From Planctomycetaceae bacterium (lineage in GTDB: Bacteria; Planctomycetota; Planctomycetia; Pirellulales; Lacipirellulaceae), in assembly GCA_002702655.1 (NCBI GenBank), contig PABB01000063.1, positions 1 to 55,796 of the forward strand: DNA of 55,796 nucleotides, given 5' to 3'. This document shows, piece by piece, positions 18,328 to 26,475 of the stretch. Position 1 is the first letter of the stretch. Every line of letters starts with the position of its first letter. The notes below the pieces were generated by a model. That model did not search any database. It had not been told where the DNA came from and worked only from the letters and a program-made list of their open reading frames with translations. The position numbers and the translations under genes were made by a program.

Positions 18328-18714
18328 CGGATTCCCCCCCGTTGTGCCATGGTACGCTTGAATGAGTTGTGCCGCTGGTATCGGCTATGCCGAAATTGAC
18401 GGCGCTTCTTCGTCTGCTATCGGCGTCTCAGTCCGCCGCCAAGAGCTTCAATTGCGGCAATTTGCGGAAAAACTTTCGCAGCGCGAGTCGCGCAGCGCCG
18501 ATGGCCGCTCGAACCCGGCTGAGACGGCCTCGTGCCGCCTGGCAGGCCATAACGCGCCCCGACGGCCCCGTTGCCGGGCTTGCTGGGCGCGAACTGCGCC
18601 GCGTCGTGCCGAACGGGCGGAGCATCGCGAACCCTCAATTCGTGAGCGTTGACACGATGTACAGCGAGTGTTAATCTCCCGTGACAGTCGCCGCTGATTT
18701 CGGCGGCATTTCCC
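18328..18714. other. Intergenic region before tRNA-Ala
   Basis: 387 bp with no supported gene. It must contain the promoters of the divergently read BBP7 gene and the tRNA. CTGATTTCGGCGGCATTTCCC directly precedes the tRNA, and I see no clear consensus promoter. Confidence 0.45.
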
Positions 18715-18787
18715 GGGGGATTAGCTCAGCTGGGAGAGCGTTTGGCTGGCAGCCAAAAGGTCAGCGGTTCGAGCCCGCTATCCTCCA
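18715..18787 (+). tRNA. tRNA-Ala (anticodon GGC)
   Basis: A 73-nt cloverleaf. Acceptor stem GGGGGAT pairs with ATCCTCC and includes the G3-U70 pair that marks tRNA-Ala. The D arm GCTCAGCTGGGAGAGC, the anticodon stem-loop TTTGG-CTGGCAG-CCAAA (anticodon GGC) and the T arm GCGGTTCGAGCCCGC are intact. The discriminator base is A and CCA is not encoded. Ten bases of the 3' end overlap, on the opposite strand, the end of the serine recombinase gene. This marks it as the likely integration target of the neighbouring element. Confidence 0.97.
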
Positions 18788-20259
18788 CTATCTGGAACAG
18801 AAAGCCCTTCGGCGAGAACGTCGAAGGGCTTTCTTATTGTGGGGCAAAGAGTTACGTCGTAGAGAGTGCAGTTCAACCAGACGATTTCAAGGATCTGACG
18901 TTTCTCGGCGTATTCTGACGTAAGCCACCGCTGGCTAAGGGTTTGCGAAAGTTCAAACACCCTCGATGCAAGCTCCGCGTTTTCGTCGCGGCTGCGGTTC
19001 AATGCTTCAAGCTGTAGAACGATGGACGAGTGACGATCACGGAGTTCCGTGTTCTTTGCTGCGAATGTGTTGTCGTCGATCTGGCCGTCGATGCGTAAGT
19101 TCAGAAGTCGGTCCTGCTGGTCGGCAAGTAGCATCGATTGGCGTTGAAGTTCGGAACGCATCGATTTGGTTTCGGCTTGGGAGTCTTTGGTCTTTGATGC
19201 CAGCACGGCCCGGAACCAATCGCGGACGCTGTCGTCGTGAATCCGAATCTTGTCAAAGAAAGCAAGTACCTGAGCATCAAAGTCTGCTTCCTTGATCCGA
19301 GTTCGTGGATGACCTGGCTTGTTGTACTTCGTGCAGCGGTAGTAGACGTAATCCTTGGGGCCGTTTTTCGTCTGTTTCGTTTTGCACTCGCCGGTGATCT
19401 TGTGGCCGCAGTGTCCGCAATTGATCAAGTCGCCAGCAAAAGTCAGTGTGTGAGTGACTTGCTGACGGTTTCCGAGCAACGTTTGAACACGGTCCCATGT
19501 TGCACGGTCGATCAGCACTTCGTGCGTGCCCGGATACCAATTGCCTTTGTAGCGGACCTCGCCGATGTAGGCTCGATCGTTGAGCATGTTGTGAACCGAT
19601 GTCCGGCTCCAATTGGGGTTTGCTGGACGATAGATGACACCATCCTGTTTGAACCATTTGACGATTCCTTCCAAGGTGCAATTTCCGTAGGCGTACAGCC
19701 GGAACATTTCTCGGACGTTCGCGGCTTCCCTTTGTTCGGTCTCGATCAATCGCCGTCCGTTTACACGAACGTGACAGAATCCGTAGGGAGCCTTGCCGGG
19801 AAACAAGCCTTCCTGAACGCGACGTCCGATGCCTTGGCTGATGTCAACGGCCATTTGCTCTGTAAAGAAGCTGGCCATGTTGGCAAGCGTTCGTCGCATC
19901 ATGCGACCAGCAGGATTGTCGTCGGTCTGTTGTGAAATCGAAATGAAGGGGACGTGGTATTCCGATTCGAGTCGTTCGAGTTCAACGTAGTCGAACAGGT
20001 TCCTCGCAGCACGATCGACCTTGTAAAACAGCAATGCGTCGATTTCGATGGAGTGCTTTTTGGCGTACGCGATCATTTCTTTGAACGTCTTGCGCTCGTC
20101 GCGTTTGCTTGCGGTCTCTGCGATTTTAAATAGCTTTACAATTTCGCCGCCGTTCGCCTCGGCGTACTTTTTCAGGGCGTCTTCCTGAACTTCCAGTGAA
20201 AAGCCTTCACGCTCTTGTTCACGACTACTGACCCTCGCCAGTGCTACGAATCGCTTCAT
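18778..20259 (-). CDS. Large serine recombinase (site-specific integrase)
   Basis: A 493-residue recombinase from ATG 20259. The resolvase catalytic domain begins MKRFVALARVSSREQEREGF (nucleophile Ser in ARVSS, residue about 11), with KVDRAARN and GRMMRRTLANMASFFTEQ (about 115-150). The recombinase domain (about 160-260) follows, then the zinc ribbon INCGHCGHKITGECK. A coiled-coil-like C-terminal part (QRQSMLLADQQDRLLNLRI) comes last. It would integrate or excise the element. The gene start overlaps the previous small gene by 35 bp. Its last codons run antisense through the tRNA terminator into the tRNA T arm, placing the attachment site at this junction. Confidence 0.93.
   Translation of the reverse strand: MKRFVALARVSSREQEREGFSLEVQEDALKKYAEANGGEIVKLFKIAETASKRDERKTFKEMIAYAKKHSIEIDALLFYKVDRAARNLFDYVELERLESEYHVPFISISQQTDDNPAGRMMRRTLANMASFFTEQMAVDISQGIGRRVQEGLFPGKAPYGFCHVRVNGRRLIETEQREAANVREMFRLYAYGNCTLEGIVKWFKQDGVIYRPANPNWSRTSVHNMLNDRAYIGEVRYKGNWYPGTHEVLIDRATWDRVQTLLGNRQQVTHTLTFAGDLINCGHCGHKITGECKTKQTKNGPKDYVYYRCTKYNKPGHPRTRIKEADFDAQVLAFFDKIRIHDDSVRDWFRAVLASKTKDSQAETKSMRSELQRQSMLLADQQDRLLNLRIDGQIDDNTFAAKNTELRDRHSSIVLQLEALNRSRDENAELASRVFELSQTLSQRWLTSEYAEKRQILEIVWLNCTLYDVTLCPTIRKPFDVLAEGLSVPDSGG
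18799..18838 (+). terminator. Intrinsic terminator of tRNA-Ala, inside the recombinase ORF
   Basis: A perfect 13-bp stem (AGAAAGCCCTTCG 799-811 with CGAAGGGCTTTCT 822-834, offset 18000) and a 10-nt loop are followed by TATT. It lies 11 nt past the tRNA. The same DNA, read on the other strand, encodes the recombinase C-terminal residues KPFDVLAEGL. Confidence 0.8.
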
Positions 20260-20500
20260 CTTGCTTGTCCCTTGACACCACGCCGAACAGTTGATCAACG
20301 CCCATGATCATCTCCAATGCGTCCGATTCGATCAACTGCTGAGAATAGAACGGCTGCCAAGTTTTCAGCGTCAACGCGATGAGTTCTTCAGTCACCCAGG
20401 TCGGAGCACCGGCTGGAACAACGACTTGCGAAACGGCGGAATCCGCTTCGCCTTGCGTTGCCCGCTGGGTTGACCTAAATGAAGAACGAGATTGACTCAC
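20225..20500 (-). CDS. Small recombinase-coupled protein of unknown function
   Basis: A 91-residue acidic protein from GTG 20500, whose GTGA overlaps the TGA stop of the upstream gene. Its own 3' end overlaps the recombinase start by 35 bp, so all three are likely translated in coupled fashion. The conserved-looking core is APTWVTEELIALTLKTWQPF followed by LIESDALEMIMGVDQLF, mostly helical. I do not recognise a family. The tight coupling suggests a recombination directionality or accessory factor, which is inference from position only. Confidence 0.7.
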   Translation of the reverse strand: MSQSRSSFRSTQRATQGEADSAVSQVVVPAGAPTWVTEELIALTLKTWQPFYSQQLIESDALEMIMGVDQLFGVVSRDKQDEAIRSTGEGQ

Positions 20501-20730
20501 GAGTTGCAGGACTCCTGATGAGCAAGCATCCAAACAAATGCGGCGTCAAGAGCGAGTTGCAAGACGGGGATATCTTCCGAGCTGAATCTTGTGGATTCCT
20601 TCCAGTCAGTTCCGTTGCGATAGAGTCGAATGACGGTCGTGGAAAATGCGTGCGACGTGCGAGACCGCTTTTTCCAGATTCGCACGACGATCAGCCCGCG
20701 TCGAATTTCGTGAATTGGTTGTCTCGCCAT
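20497..20730 (-). CDS. Small element protein, paralogue of the gene at 21224
   Basis: A 77-residue protein from ATG 20730. It starts ARQPIHEIRRGLIVVRIWKK and has RLYRNGTDWKESTRFSSEDI and LALDAAFVWM later. The pattern matches the protein at 21224-21484 (PIHQIR, SYRDGEQLKDTTTFRRDDLP, EMAYTWI). The alternation of strands ended by a helix resembles small single-stranded nucleic-acid-binding folds. This is a guess from pattern, not a recognised domain. It ends in a 4-nt overlap with the next gene. Confidence 0.65.
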   Translation of the reverse strand: MARQPIHEIRRGLIVVRIWKKRSRTSHAFSTTVIRLYRNGTDWKESTRFSSEDIPVLQLALDAAFVWMLAHQESCNS

Positions 20731-20874
20731 CAGTCTTGTTTCGTTTCGTTGAAGAAAATCGTGAGAGGCGTCCATGCCTCCCACGACTGGTGCTTGCATC
20801 GCGCGGATGCGAGCCGGTCGGAAACCGACCGGCGAAAACCAAATGAAAAACCTTGTTCCAAACCTAAATGAACG

Positions 20875-21159
20875 TCAGTATTCCAGTGGAAGCAGAACCG
20901 TCGTTGAGGAACGGTCCCACTCGGTGATGATCCAGAAACGGACGCCGTTATCGGCTGTATAAATTGAAAGCACACGAGCATTGTTGGTTAGTGCTGCATC
21001 GTTAAGCTCCCAGTCCGAATCACAAACCTCGCCCCAATCACCATTCGTGTGGCGAGTCACTGCATCCCAGAAGTCGCCTTCTGGCACATACTCGAAAATG
21101 CCACGCGTAATGATCAATCGACCTAAGGCCAGACGTTTATTTGATTTCAAAGCCGTCAT
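20875..21159 (-). CDS. Small conserved element protein, function unknown
   Basis: A 94-residue protein from ATG 21159; the long upstream extension is not protein-like. It reads LALGRLIITRGIFEYVPEGD, then RHTNGDWGEVCDSDWELND and FWIITEWDRSSTTVLLP. This is the layout of a small family I associate with plasmids and integrative elements in many bacteria (a helix, a HxxGDWG motif, then a two-strand WIITExDRxxTTxLLP ending). No function is established that I know of. It lies in the minus-strand transfer operon. Confidence 0.7.
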   Translation of the reverse strand: MTALKSNKRLALGRLIITRGIFEYVPEGDFWDAVTRHTNGDWGEVCDSDWELNDAALTNNARVLSIYTADNGVRFWIITEWDRSSTTVLLPLEY

Positions 21160-21223
21160 CGTGATAGCCTCCTGTTGAGTAGGCCAGCAGGACCAAAGTC
21201 CTGCCAGCGGGTTGATAAACGAA

Positions 21224-21484
21224 CTACTCAACCACGTCGGAATTACTGGGGGCTGTTTGCTCCCAGATCCACGTGTAAGCCATCTCGACCACCTTCGAGA
21301 CGATCGGCAGATCATCACGACGAAACGTCGTGGTGTCTTTAAGCTGCTCCCCATCCCGATAGCTGCGTGTCACCGTGACGGTAAACCATGACTCACCAGT
21401 CTTGCGGGACTTGTTGAGCCAGACTGCCGCGCGGATCGCACTCAGACGGATCTGATGTATTGGTTTGTTATTAGTGTTTGCCAT
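21224..21484 (-). CDS. Small element protein, paralogue of the gene at 20497
   Basis: An 86-residue protein with core KPIHQIRLSAIRAAVWLNKS, ESWFTVTVTRSYRDGEQLKD and TTTFRRDDLPIVSKVVEMAY. It shares the PIHxIR / xRDG / DDLP / WxW pattern with the 77-residue protein at 20497-20730. Its start overlaps the end of the membrane-protein gene at 21471-21890 by 14 bp. I infer a nucleic-acid-associated accessory role; the family is not named from sequence. Confidence 0.7.
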   Translation of the reverse strand: MANTNNKPIHQIRLSAIRAAVWLNKSRKTGESWFTVTVTRSYRDGEQLKDTTTFRRDDLPIVSKVVEMAYTWIWEQTAPSNSDVVE

Positions 21485-21890
21485 TTTGGCCTCCTACGTT
21501 TGGCGTACGTCGATTCATCCTTTCTGTCTTCGGCGTACGCAGTTCATACAAACGACGACGCAAGTCATCGCTACTCAGTGGTCCGCCGGGGCGAACCAAA
21601 GAACCTTTCCTTTCAAAACCTGCTTGTCGGGCCTTTCCTCCCTTCATTCGAGTCCGGTTTCGGTCGGTTTGCCCAAGAACTTCGGCTTCGCGGAATGCCC
21701 GCTTAACCTTCTCCCAAGCACTGGGGAGCATTGCCAACTCGAACACAATGACGAGTGCCAATATTCCGTAAAGCAACACGTTCGTAATGATGAACGGTGC
21801 CGTTATTAGCAGCCGCAGATATGAACCCACCGACCCTGAGTCGGACACCTGCAACCAGCGGTTTAACCGCGAACCAATATGTTTTCGCAT
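21471..21890 (-). CDS. Small membrane protein of the transfer operon
   Basis: A 139-residue protein. ATG 21890 is chosen because GGAGG lies 8 nt before it; the in-frame ATG at 21896 is too close to that site. A single strongly hydrophobic stretch LRLLITAPFIITNVLLYGIL (about 27-46), continuing LALVIVFELAML, forms one or two membrane helices. A basic, probably cytoplasmic tail (KKVRRR-like, MKGGKARQAGFERKG) follows. No family is recognised. It may anchor transfer components at the inner membrane. Confidence 0.6.
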   Translation of the reverse strand: MRKHIGSRLNRWLQVSDSGSVGSYLRLLITAPFIITNVLLYGILALVIVFELAMLPSAWEKVKRAFREAEVLGQTDRNRTRMKGGKARQAGFERKGSLVRPGGPLSSDDLRRRLYELRTPKTERMNRRTPNVGGQNGKH

Positions 21891-21896
21891 AGTCAT

Positions 21897-22025
21897 TTCC
21901 TCCTTCTTCGCTGCCCTTGACCCCATGTCAAAGCCAGTTGCATCACAGCCAGCCAGCACTGACTGTCATGCAAATGAGGAAACCGCTTGCTCGTTGTTTT
22001 TGGCCGCTCCCGAGCAGGGAGCCGT
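21897..22025. other. Short untranslated gap in the transfer operon
   Basis: Apart from the SD for the membrane protein I see nothing specific. It may carry a secondary promoter for the downstream small genes. Confidence 0.3.
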
Positions 22026-22685
22026 TTACAAACCCGCAACGTCGGGGAGTGTTTTTGGTGGGGGAATGAGTTGATCCAGCAAGAATGGAATCGTGTCGGC
22101 GTTGACGGGGTAGCTCGCGTGTTGATTAGTGAATCCCACGCGTCGAATGGTGTTGGCTTTGGAGTCGGTCGGGACGAGCCATGTAATCTCGAACTGCTTC
22201 GATGCGATAAGCTTGCGGAACTCGGTCTGTGTTCTGTGCTTTTCTGTGAGAGCTACAGAGCGTTGCCAAATACGTCTGATAGGTGTCAGTTGCACGTCGA
22301 CCCGCAGCATTCCCAGAACGGGTTTTTCACCGTTGGCGTCGACGTAGTAGCCCGCGGGCAATCCCTTGCGAAACAAGTTCGGAAAGTAGCGTTTGACTTC
22401 CTGCTTCATCAGCAAAGTGCGTTTGATGGTTGATGCTCTGCAAAATTGGTGGATAGCAATGCATCGAGTAATCACGGTTTTGGCAGGCGGCTTTCGACGC
22501 CGTTGGCAAATCGCCCCTCCGCCCGTTAGTCCGTGAATCGTTTGAAATGCGATATCAGACTTCAACAATTTCCGAGCCGGATCACGCTTCTCGACAGGCA
22601 GTTCGCTGATCAGCAAGTCAACAGAGGCGACGCGATATCGTGCGACTTGGTTTCTCAGCAGTCTGGTTAGTTGTGGGTCGTTCAT
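22026..22685 (-). CDS. Element protein B2, paralogue of the gene at 25812
   Basis: A 219-residue protein. The N-terminal third (ARYRVASVDLLISELP) may be a winged-helix region. The C-terminal part has RTLLMKQEVKRYFPNLFRKG, VLGMLRVDVQLTPIRRIW and EFRKLIASKQFEITWLVPTD. These align with the 219-residue protein at 25812-26471 (RTRLLRSELNELLPWL, LEMIRVDLGGSPNHIS, EFAELIERQQFQLVVLTT). The RVD and LxxT pattern recalls proteins with a nuclease-like or Rossmann-like strand order, but catalytic residues are not identified. It is one half of a duplicated gene pair flanking the coupling ATPase. Confidence 0.65.
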   Translation of the reverse strand: MNDPQLTRLLRNQVARYRVASVDLLISELPVEKRDPARKLLKSDIAFQTIHGLTGGGAICQRRRKPPAKTVITRCIAIHQFCRASTIKRTLLMKQEVKRYFPNLFRKGLPAGYYVDANGEKPVLGMLRVDVQLTPIRRIWQRSVALTEKHRTQTEFRKLIASKQFEITWLVPTDSKANTIRRVGFTNQHASYPVNADTIPFLLDQLIPPPKTLPDVAGL

Positions 22686-22688
22686 GGA

Positions 22689-23315
22689 TCACCAAAGCTC
22701 GTAGGGGAGGCGGCATTGACGGCAGTATTCGTGGAACGTATCCATCTGTTTTTGCGAGTATGAACCAGCAGATTCGATCACTCGGCGTGGTTGATATTGT
22801 TCATCCACCAAGAACGCATCTGGGTTCTTCACGCCGCGCTCCGCAATCGGCAGAGCGTCTTCGCCAATCCAGCAGTCCGCAAGTTTTGGCAAACCAAGGC
22901 GGTAGAGAACAAAGACTTCAGAAAGGAGTAAATCGTGTCTTCGCTCGATCTCGCGAATCTTGTGACCTGATCGAGAACCGAAAACGCGACCAGCCAAATT
23001 GGTTGCTTGAAAGACCTCGATTGTCGATGCAGGCCGGTTCCAGCGTGAACGAGCTTCTTTCGATAACGGCCACGTGTCGGGTTGCTGCTGGCCGGGCTTC
23101 CACGTGAATAGGGGTTTGGAGCTGACTTTCGGTAAAACGACAGTCCAATTCTCAACTCGGATCAGTCGAGCCGCGTTCAGCCTCCTCACACTGAACGCAA
23201 GCGTCTCCGTCGAATGCTCTTGCTTCCATGCGTTAATGATCTGTTGAGTCGACAGAACACGCACCTTGCACGTCAACGATGTCATGAGGGCGATTTCTAA
23301 CGCAGTCCAAGTCAT
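22689..23315 (-). CDS. Winged-helix element protein B1, paralogue of the gene at 26476
   Basis: A 208-residue protein from ATG 23315 (MTWTALEIALMTSLTCKV). The N-terminal region (about 1-60) reads as a winged helix (VLSTQQIINAWKQ, then FSVRRLNAARLIR). The C-terminal half has LADCWIGEDALPIAERGVKN PDAFLVDE followed by RVIESAGSYSQKQMDTFH and PYELW. The same blocks occur in the protein at 26476-27108 (ATWIGEDVLAPTR, PDAALTDQHGEP, LIEFGGSYSPDRVADFH, PYHLW). This resembles the replication-relaxation type of plasmid proteins. The PDA...IEFGGSY order also resembles a PD-(D/E)XK-like core, which is inference. Confidence 0.68.
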   Translation of the reverse strand: MTWTALEIALMTSLTCKVRVLSTQQIINAWKQEHSTETLAFSVRRLNAARLIRVENWTVVLPKVSSKPLFTWKPGQQQPDTWPLSKEARSRWNRPASTIEVFQATNLAGRVFGSRSGHKIREIERRHDLLLSEVFVLYRLGLPKLADCWIGEDALPIAERGVKNPDAFLVDEQYQPRRVIESAGSYSQKQMDTFHEYCRQCRLPYELW

Positions 23316-23327
23316 TGCAATCTCCAA

Positions 23328-25802
23328 TCAGTCAGCGATGTCTGCAAGGAACTTCTCGAAGAGATTCGGTTCTTCACCGATCGTTTCCTCAGTTACGACT
23401 GGTCCTTGCTTTTTGGGCTTTCGTTTGGTTTTTGGTTTCTTAGTGACTTCCCACTCAGCAGGTACGAAGGAACCTGAGCCGGGTTGAGGCCAAGGGGCGT
23501 TTTTCCGAGCTAAGAATTCTTGCTCGGAGATATGGAAGTCTGATTCTGCGATTACTGGCATTCCGCCAAACTGGCTGTAGCCAGCACCGCGAGTCACCAA
23601 AGCGATGCTTTTTCGTGGATCATCACTGGCGAGCTTGATGTCGTTGACGCTCAGACGCGGTGCGATGAACTGCTTCGTGCCACGAGTCGTCGTCGTTCGA
23701 GGCTCCGTGCCGTGCTGACGAGAAACGGATTCCGAATGCAACACGTCAACGGTTTCCCCGCTGGCTTTTGAGAGACGTTGCTGTTCTTCCGGCGATGAGA
23801 TCGCATACCACTGCCGGTAGCGGCAGTTGGCTTCCACAACGTGAACGAGATCGTCTCGCTTGAGATCCATCATGGATTGGTTGGCGAGAATGACACCGAT
23901 GTTCATGCTGCGAGCAATTTGCAGAATGGCGTCAACATTGTGAGCAGCGACTCGCTGAAACTCGTCAATCATCAGGTACACCTGACGACGCTTCGGAACG
24001 AGCGTGGCAGTTGTGAGCAGCATGAACATTGCCAGCCGTGCGATCTCCGGAGACGAACCGGGGCCAAGCGTCGTCGAGAGATGGAAGTAGAAAAGTTCTT
24101 GTCGACGGAAGAGTTGAGCGGGGTCCATCGCCTGTTGGTGAACGTCGAAGCTTGGCGAATGCTCGGGGGTGATGTTGAGTGCTTTGAAAGACGCGAGACG
24201 ATCAGCAATCATTCGCACATGATTGCCCGCGTCGGTTTGGCCATCATTTAGGCCGTGTGCTTTTGGACGAGAAGTAACGAATGTGATGCGATCAGCCAGC
24301 TCGGCAAACGATCCAATATCCGGCGTTGCTCGCAAGGTTGCGTGCAGGACGGCAGCGTTGGCGGAACTGAAAAATCCCCGCCCGTAGTCTGTCCCGTAGG
24401 TCAGCCCCAAAGCTCCGCAGAGAACGTCCGTTCGTTGGAATAAGTTCAGTTGTTTCCAACACGGCATCTGAAACGGGTTGAATGCGAACGTGGCATGGTC
24501 CTCGCGAATGCTGAAGTAGCGAAGCGGAATGGGTTGACCCGCTGTACCAAATCGCTGTGAACACTGCTTGAGCGAAGACAGCATTTCCTGAGAGTCGCCT
24601 TTGAGATCAATCACCATCAGGCTGCTATCGCAATCCCCGATCAACTGCTCGGACAGAGGAATTAGTCCTCGGGCCGTCTTGCCAGAACCGCTGTCGCCGA
24701 GAATGTGAGCGTGTTCCCGGAAAACGGGTCGGGGGACGAGCAGCGGCGCCCCGTCGTGAGACAGCCGACCGAGATAAATGCTGTCGCGTTCGATCGGATT
24801 GGTTGAAGATCGAATGGATTCGGTGACTGCTTGCCAGTCGTTGTTTTGAGGCGGACGGCTCGCAGGACGAGAGAATCGAATGAGGGCGGGAAGTGCGATG
24901 ATCCCGATAAGCATTCCGGCGATGGCTAATGGCGACGCGACGAAGAGAATGGTGAAGATCAGGCCGATGATGATGTGGCCCATCTCGAAGAATCCGCTGG
25001 CACCGCCCCATGCAATTTGAGTCAAAGGGCCAATGGACGTCAGAAAGAGAGTGACGCTTGCCACAAGGAAAATCATCATGCCCGAGCGTGCAGTAGTTGT
25101 CCCAGCGGGACTGACCAAAACACCGGGCGAAGCTATATCATTGCGGTTGTAGGTACACCAGGAGTACCAAGCTCTTTTCAATTCCCGGCAGATGCTTTCA
25201 GGTCCGGCCGCACAAATGGCCAGAAAGCACAATCCCGCAGTTGCCAACAGAAAAATGGGGGCGAGTCGCGGAATGGTGAATGCAACGGCGATCGGGGCGA
25301 TCAGCAATGACGAGAAGATGGTCGCGTCATTCCATGCCTGACGCTGCTTGGTTGCTTCAGTGCGGTCATAGGGGAAGCTCGTTGCCAAGTAGACGTAGTG
25401 CAACGCGAACTGTCGACCAACAAACGCGGCAGTCACCGAGACAAGGATCACTCGCAAGATCGGATGTGGAAGGAAAAAATGAAGCAGGCACGCAATGGCG
25501 ACCAAAGCTAAATGCGGTTTATGAAACTTCGTCGATTTCCATAGATAGATGATGCCGCGAATCATCACCACGAGCAGGATGAAGTTGGCAGGGAATGCGG
25601 CTTTGCTCGCGTCACCAAGCCAAGCTGCGGTCAGGCAGGTTGAAGACACAAGCAACAGCATTCGCACGAATGCCCACGCGAAGTTGACATCGGCTTTCGT
25701 TTCCGATGAATGGTGGGGGAACTGAAGCTGCAATTCCTGCTGGGGAAGGTGTTGTGCCTGAACAGGGTTTCCGGCAGATTGATAGTAAGTGTCACGAGGC
25801 AT
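23328..25802 (-). CDS. VirD4/TraG/TraD-like coupling ATPase
   Basis: An 824-residue membrane ATPase of the type IV coupling protein class. The first about 310 residues hold six or more hydrophobic helices. Walker A is GDSGSGKT (369-376), a VIDLKGD motif is at about 397-403, and Walker B is LMIDEFQR (610-617). An LANQSMMDL sensor-like segment follows. Such proteins bring DNA to a conjugation channel. The stop is 12 bp before the next gene and the start 9 bp after the previous one. No VirB4, VirB6 or pilin genes are seen in the window, so the element may use another element's channel or an unrecognised one. The N-terminal membrane part is unusually large. Confidence 0.9.
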   Translation of the reverse strand: MPRDTYYQSAGNPVQAQHLPQQELQLQFPHHSSETKADVNFAWAFVRMLLLVSSTCLTAAWLGDASKAAFPANFILLVVMIRGIIYLWKSTKFHKPHLALVAIACLLHFFLPHPILRVILVSVTAAFVGRQFALHYVYLATSFPYDRTEATKQRQAWNDATIFSSLLIAPIAVAFTIPRLAPIFLLATAGLCFLAICAAGPESICRELKRAWYSWCTYNRNDIASPGVLVSPAGTTTARSGMMIFLVASVTLFLTSIGPLTQIAWGGASGFFEMGHIIIGLIFTILFVASPLAIAGMLIGIIALPALIRFSRPASRPPQNNDWQAVTESIRSSTNPIERDSIYLGRLSHDGAPLLVPRPVFREHAHILGDSGSGKTARGLIPLSEQLIGDCDSSLMVIDLKGDSQEMLSSLKQCSQRFGTAGQPIPLRYFSIREDHATFAFNPFQMPCWKQLNLFQRTDVLCGALGLTYGTDYGRGFFSSANAAVLHATLRATPDIGSFAELADRITFVTSRPKAHGLNDGQTDAGNHVRMIADRLASFKALNITPEHSPSFDVHQQAMDPAQLFRRQELFYFHLSTTLGPGSSPEIARLAMFMLLTTATLVPKRRQVYLMIDEFQRVAAHNVDAILQIARSMNIGVILANQSMMDLKRDDLVHVVEANCRYRQWYAISSPEEQQRLSKASGETVDVLHSESVSRQHGTEPRTTTTRGTKQFIAPRLSVNDIKLASDDPRKSIALVTRGAGYSQFGGMPVIAESDFHISEQEFLARKNAPWPQPGSGSFVPAEWEVTKKPKTKRKPKKQGPVVTEETIGEEPNLFEKFLADIAD

Positions 25803-25811
25803 GAATCGCTC

Positions 25812-26471
25812 CTATTGGTTTCGCAGATGGAGAAAGGTGAGTCTTGGAATGGTGGCAATGTGCAAGCGGATGTTGCATTGCCATGACATGCGTTCCATTG
25901 CTTGCCGAATTAATCTTGCCTTGGCTTTGGTCGTGGTCAGCACCACAAGTTGGAATTGCTGCCTTTCGATCAACTCAGCGAATTCAGGAATCTCGACTCG
26001 TTTGGAACAATCTCGTGCCGCCTTTTTGCTGATGTGATTTGGTGAACCTCCAAGGTCCACGCGAATCATTTCCAGCATTCCACCGGACGTTCGGCAATAC
26101 GGTGCGTGACAGAGTGAGTCTGGCAGCCACGGCAGCAGTTCATTCAGTTCAGATCGAAGCAGCCGCGTGCGCCCACCGTGAGTTGCAAATAGCAGCACCG
26201 CGTAGTCGATCGGCAACGCCTGCGGTCCGAGCGGTTCGGTGCGTTTCAGCGAGTAGCCTAAGTGCCGAACTGCTTTAGGTCCCAGCGTGAAGTAGTCCTC
26301 GGGAGGAACCAGTCGATACCGTTGCAACCAGCCTTCACGGCACATTCTCGCCGTGACTTTGGTAACTGCATTGAGAGACTGGCCGTCAAAGACAAGACTG
26401 TGGTAGGCGGCATTGGTTCCGATTCGATATCGGTCGGTATGGCGAATAATTTGTTGGTCTCGGTCGGTCAT
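25812..26471 (-). CDS. Element protein A2, paralogue of the gene at 22026
   Basis: A 219-residue protein from ATG 26471, 4 bp after the preceding stop. The N-terminus DRDQQIIRHTDRYRIGTNAA with SLNAVTKVTARMCREGWLQR looks like a winged helix. DYFTLGPKAVRHLGY recalls relaxation-type plasmid proteins. The C-terminal half has MLEMIRVDLGGSPNHIS and QFQLVVLTTTKAKARLIRQA. It is the partner of the gene at 26476, forming one copy of a duplicated two-gene unit. A DNA-binding role is inferred. Confidence 0.68.
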   Translation of the reverse strand: MTDRDQQIIRHTDRYRIGTNAAYHSLVFDGQSLNAVTKVTARMCREGWLQRYRLVPPEDYFTLGPKAVRHLGYSLKRTEPLGPQALPIDYAVLLFATHGGRTRLLRSELNELLPWLPDSLCHAPYCRTSGGMLEMIRVDLGGSPNHISKKAARDCSKRVEIPEFAELIERQQFQLVVLTTTKAKARLIRQAMERMSWQCNIRLHIATIPRLTFLHLRNQ

Positions 26472-26475
26472 CAGA

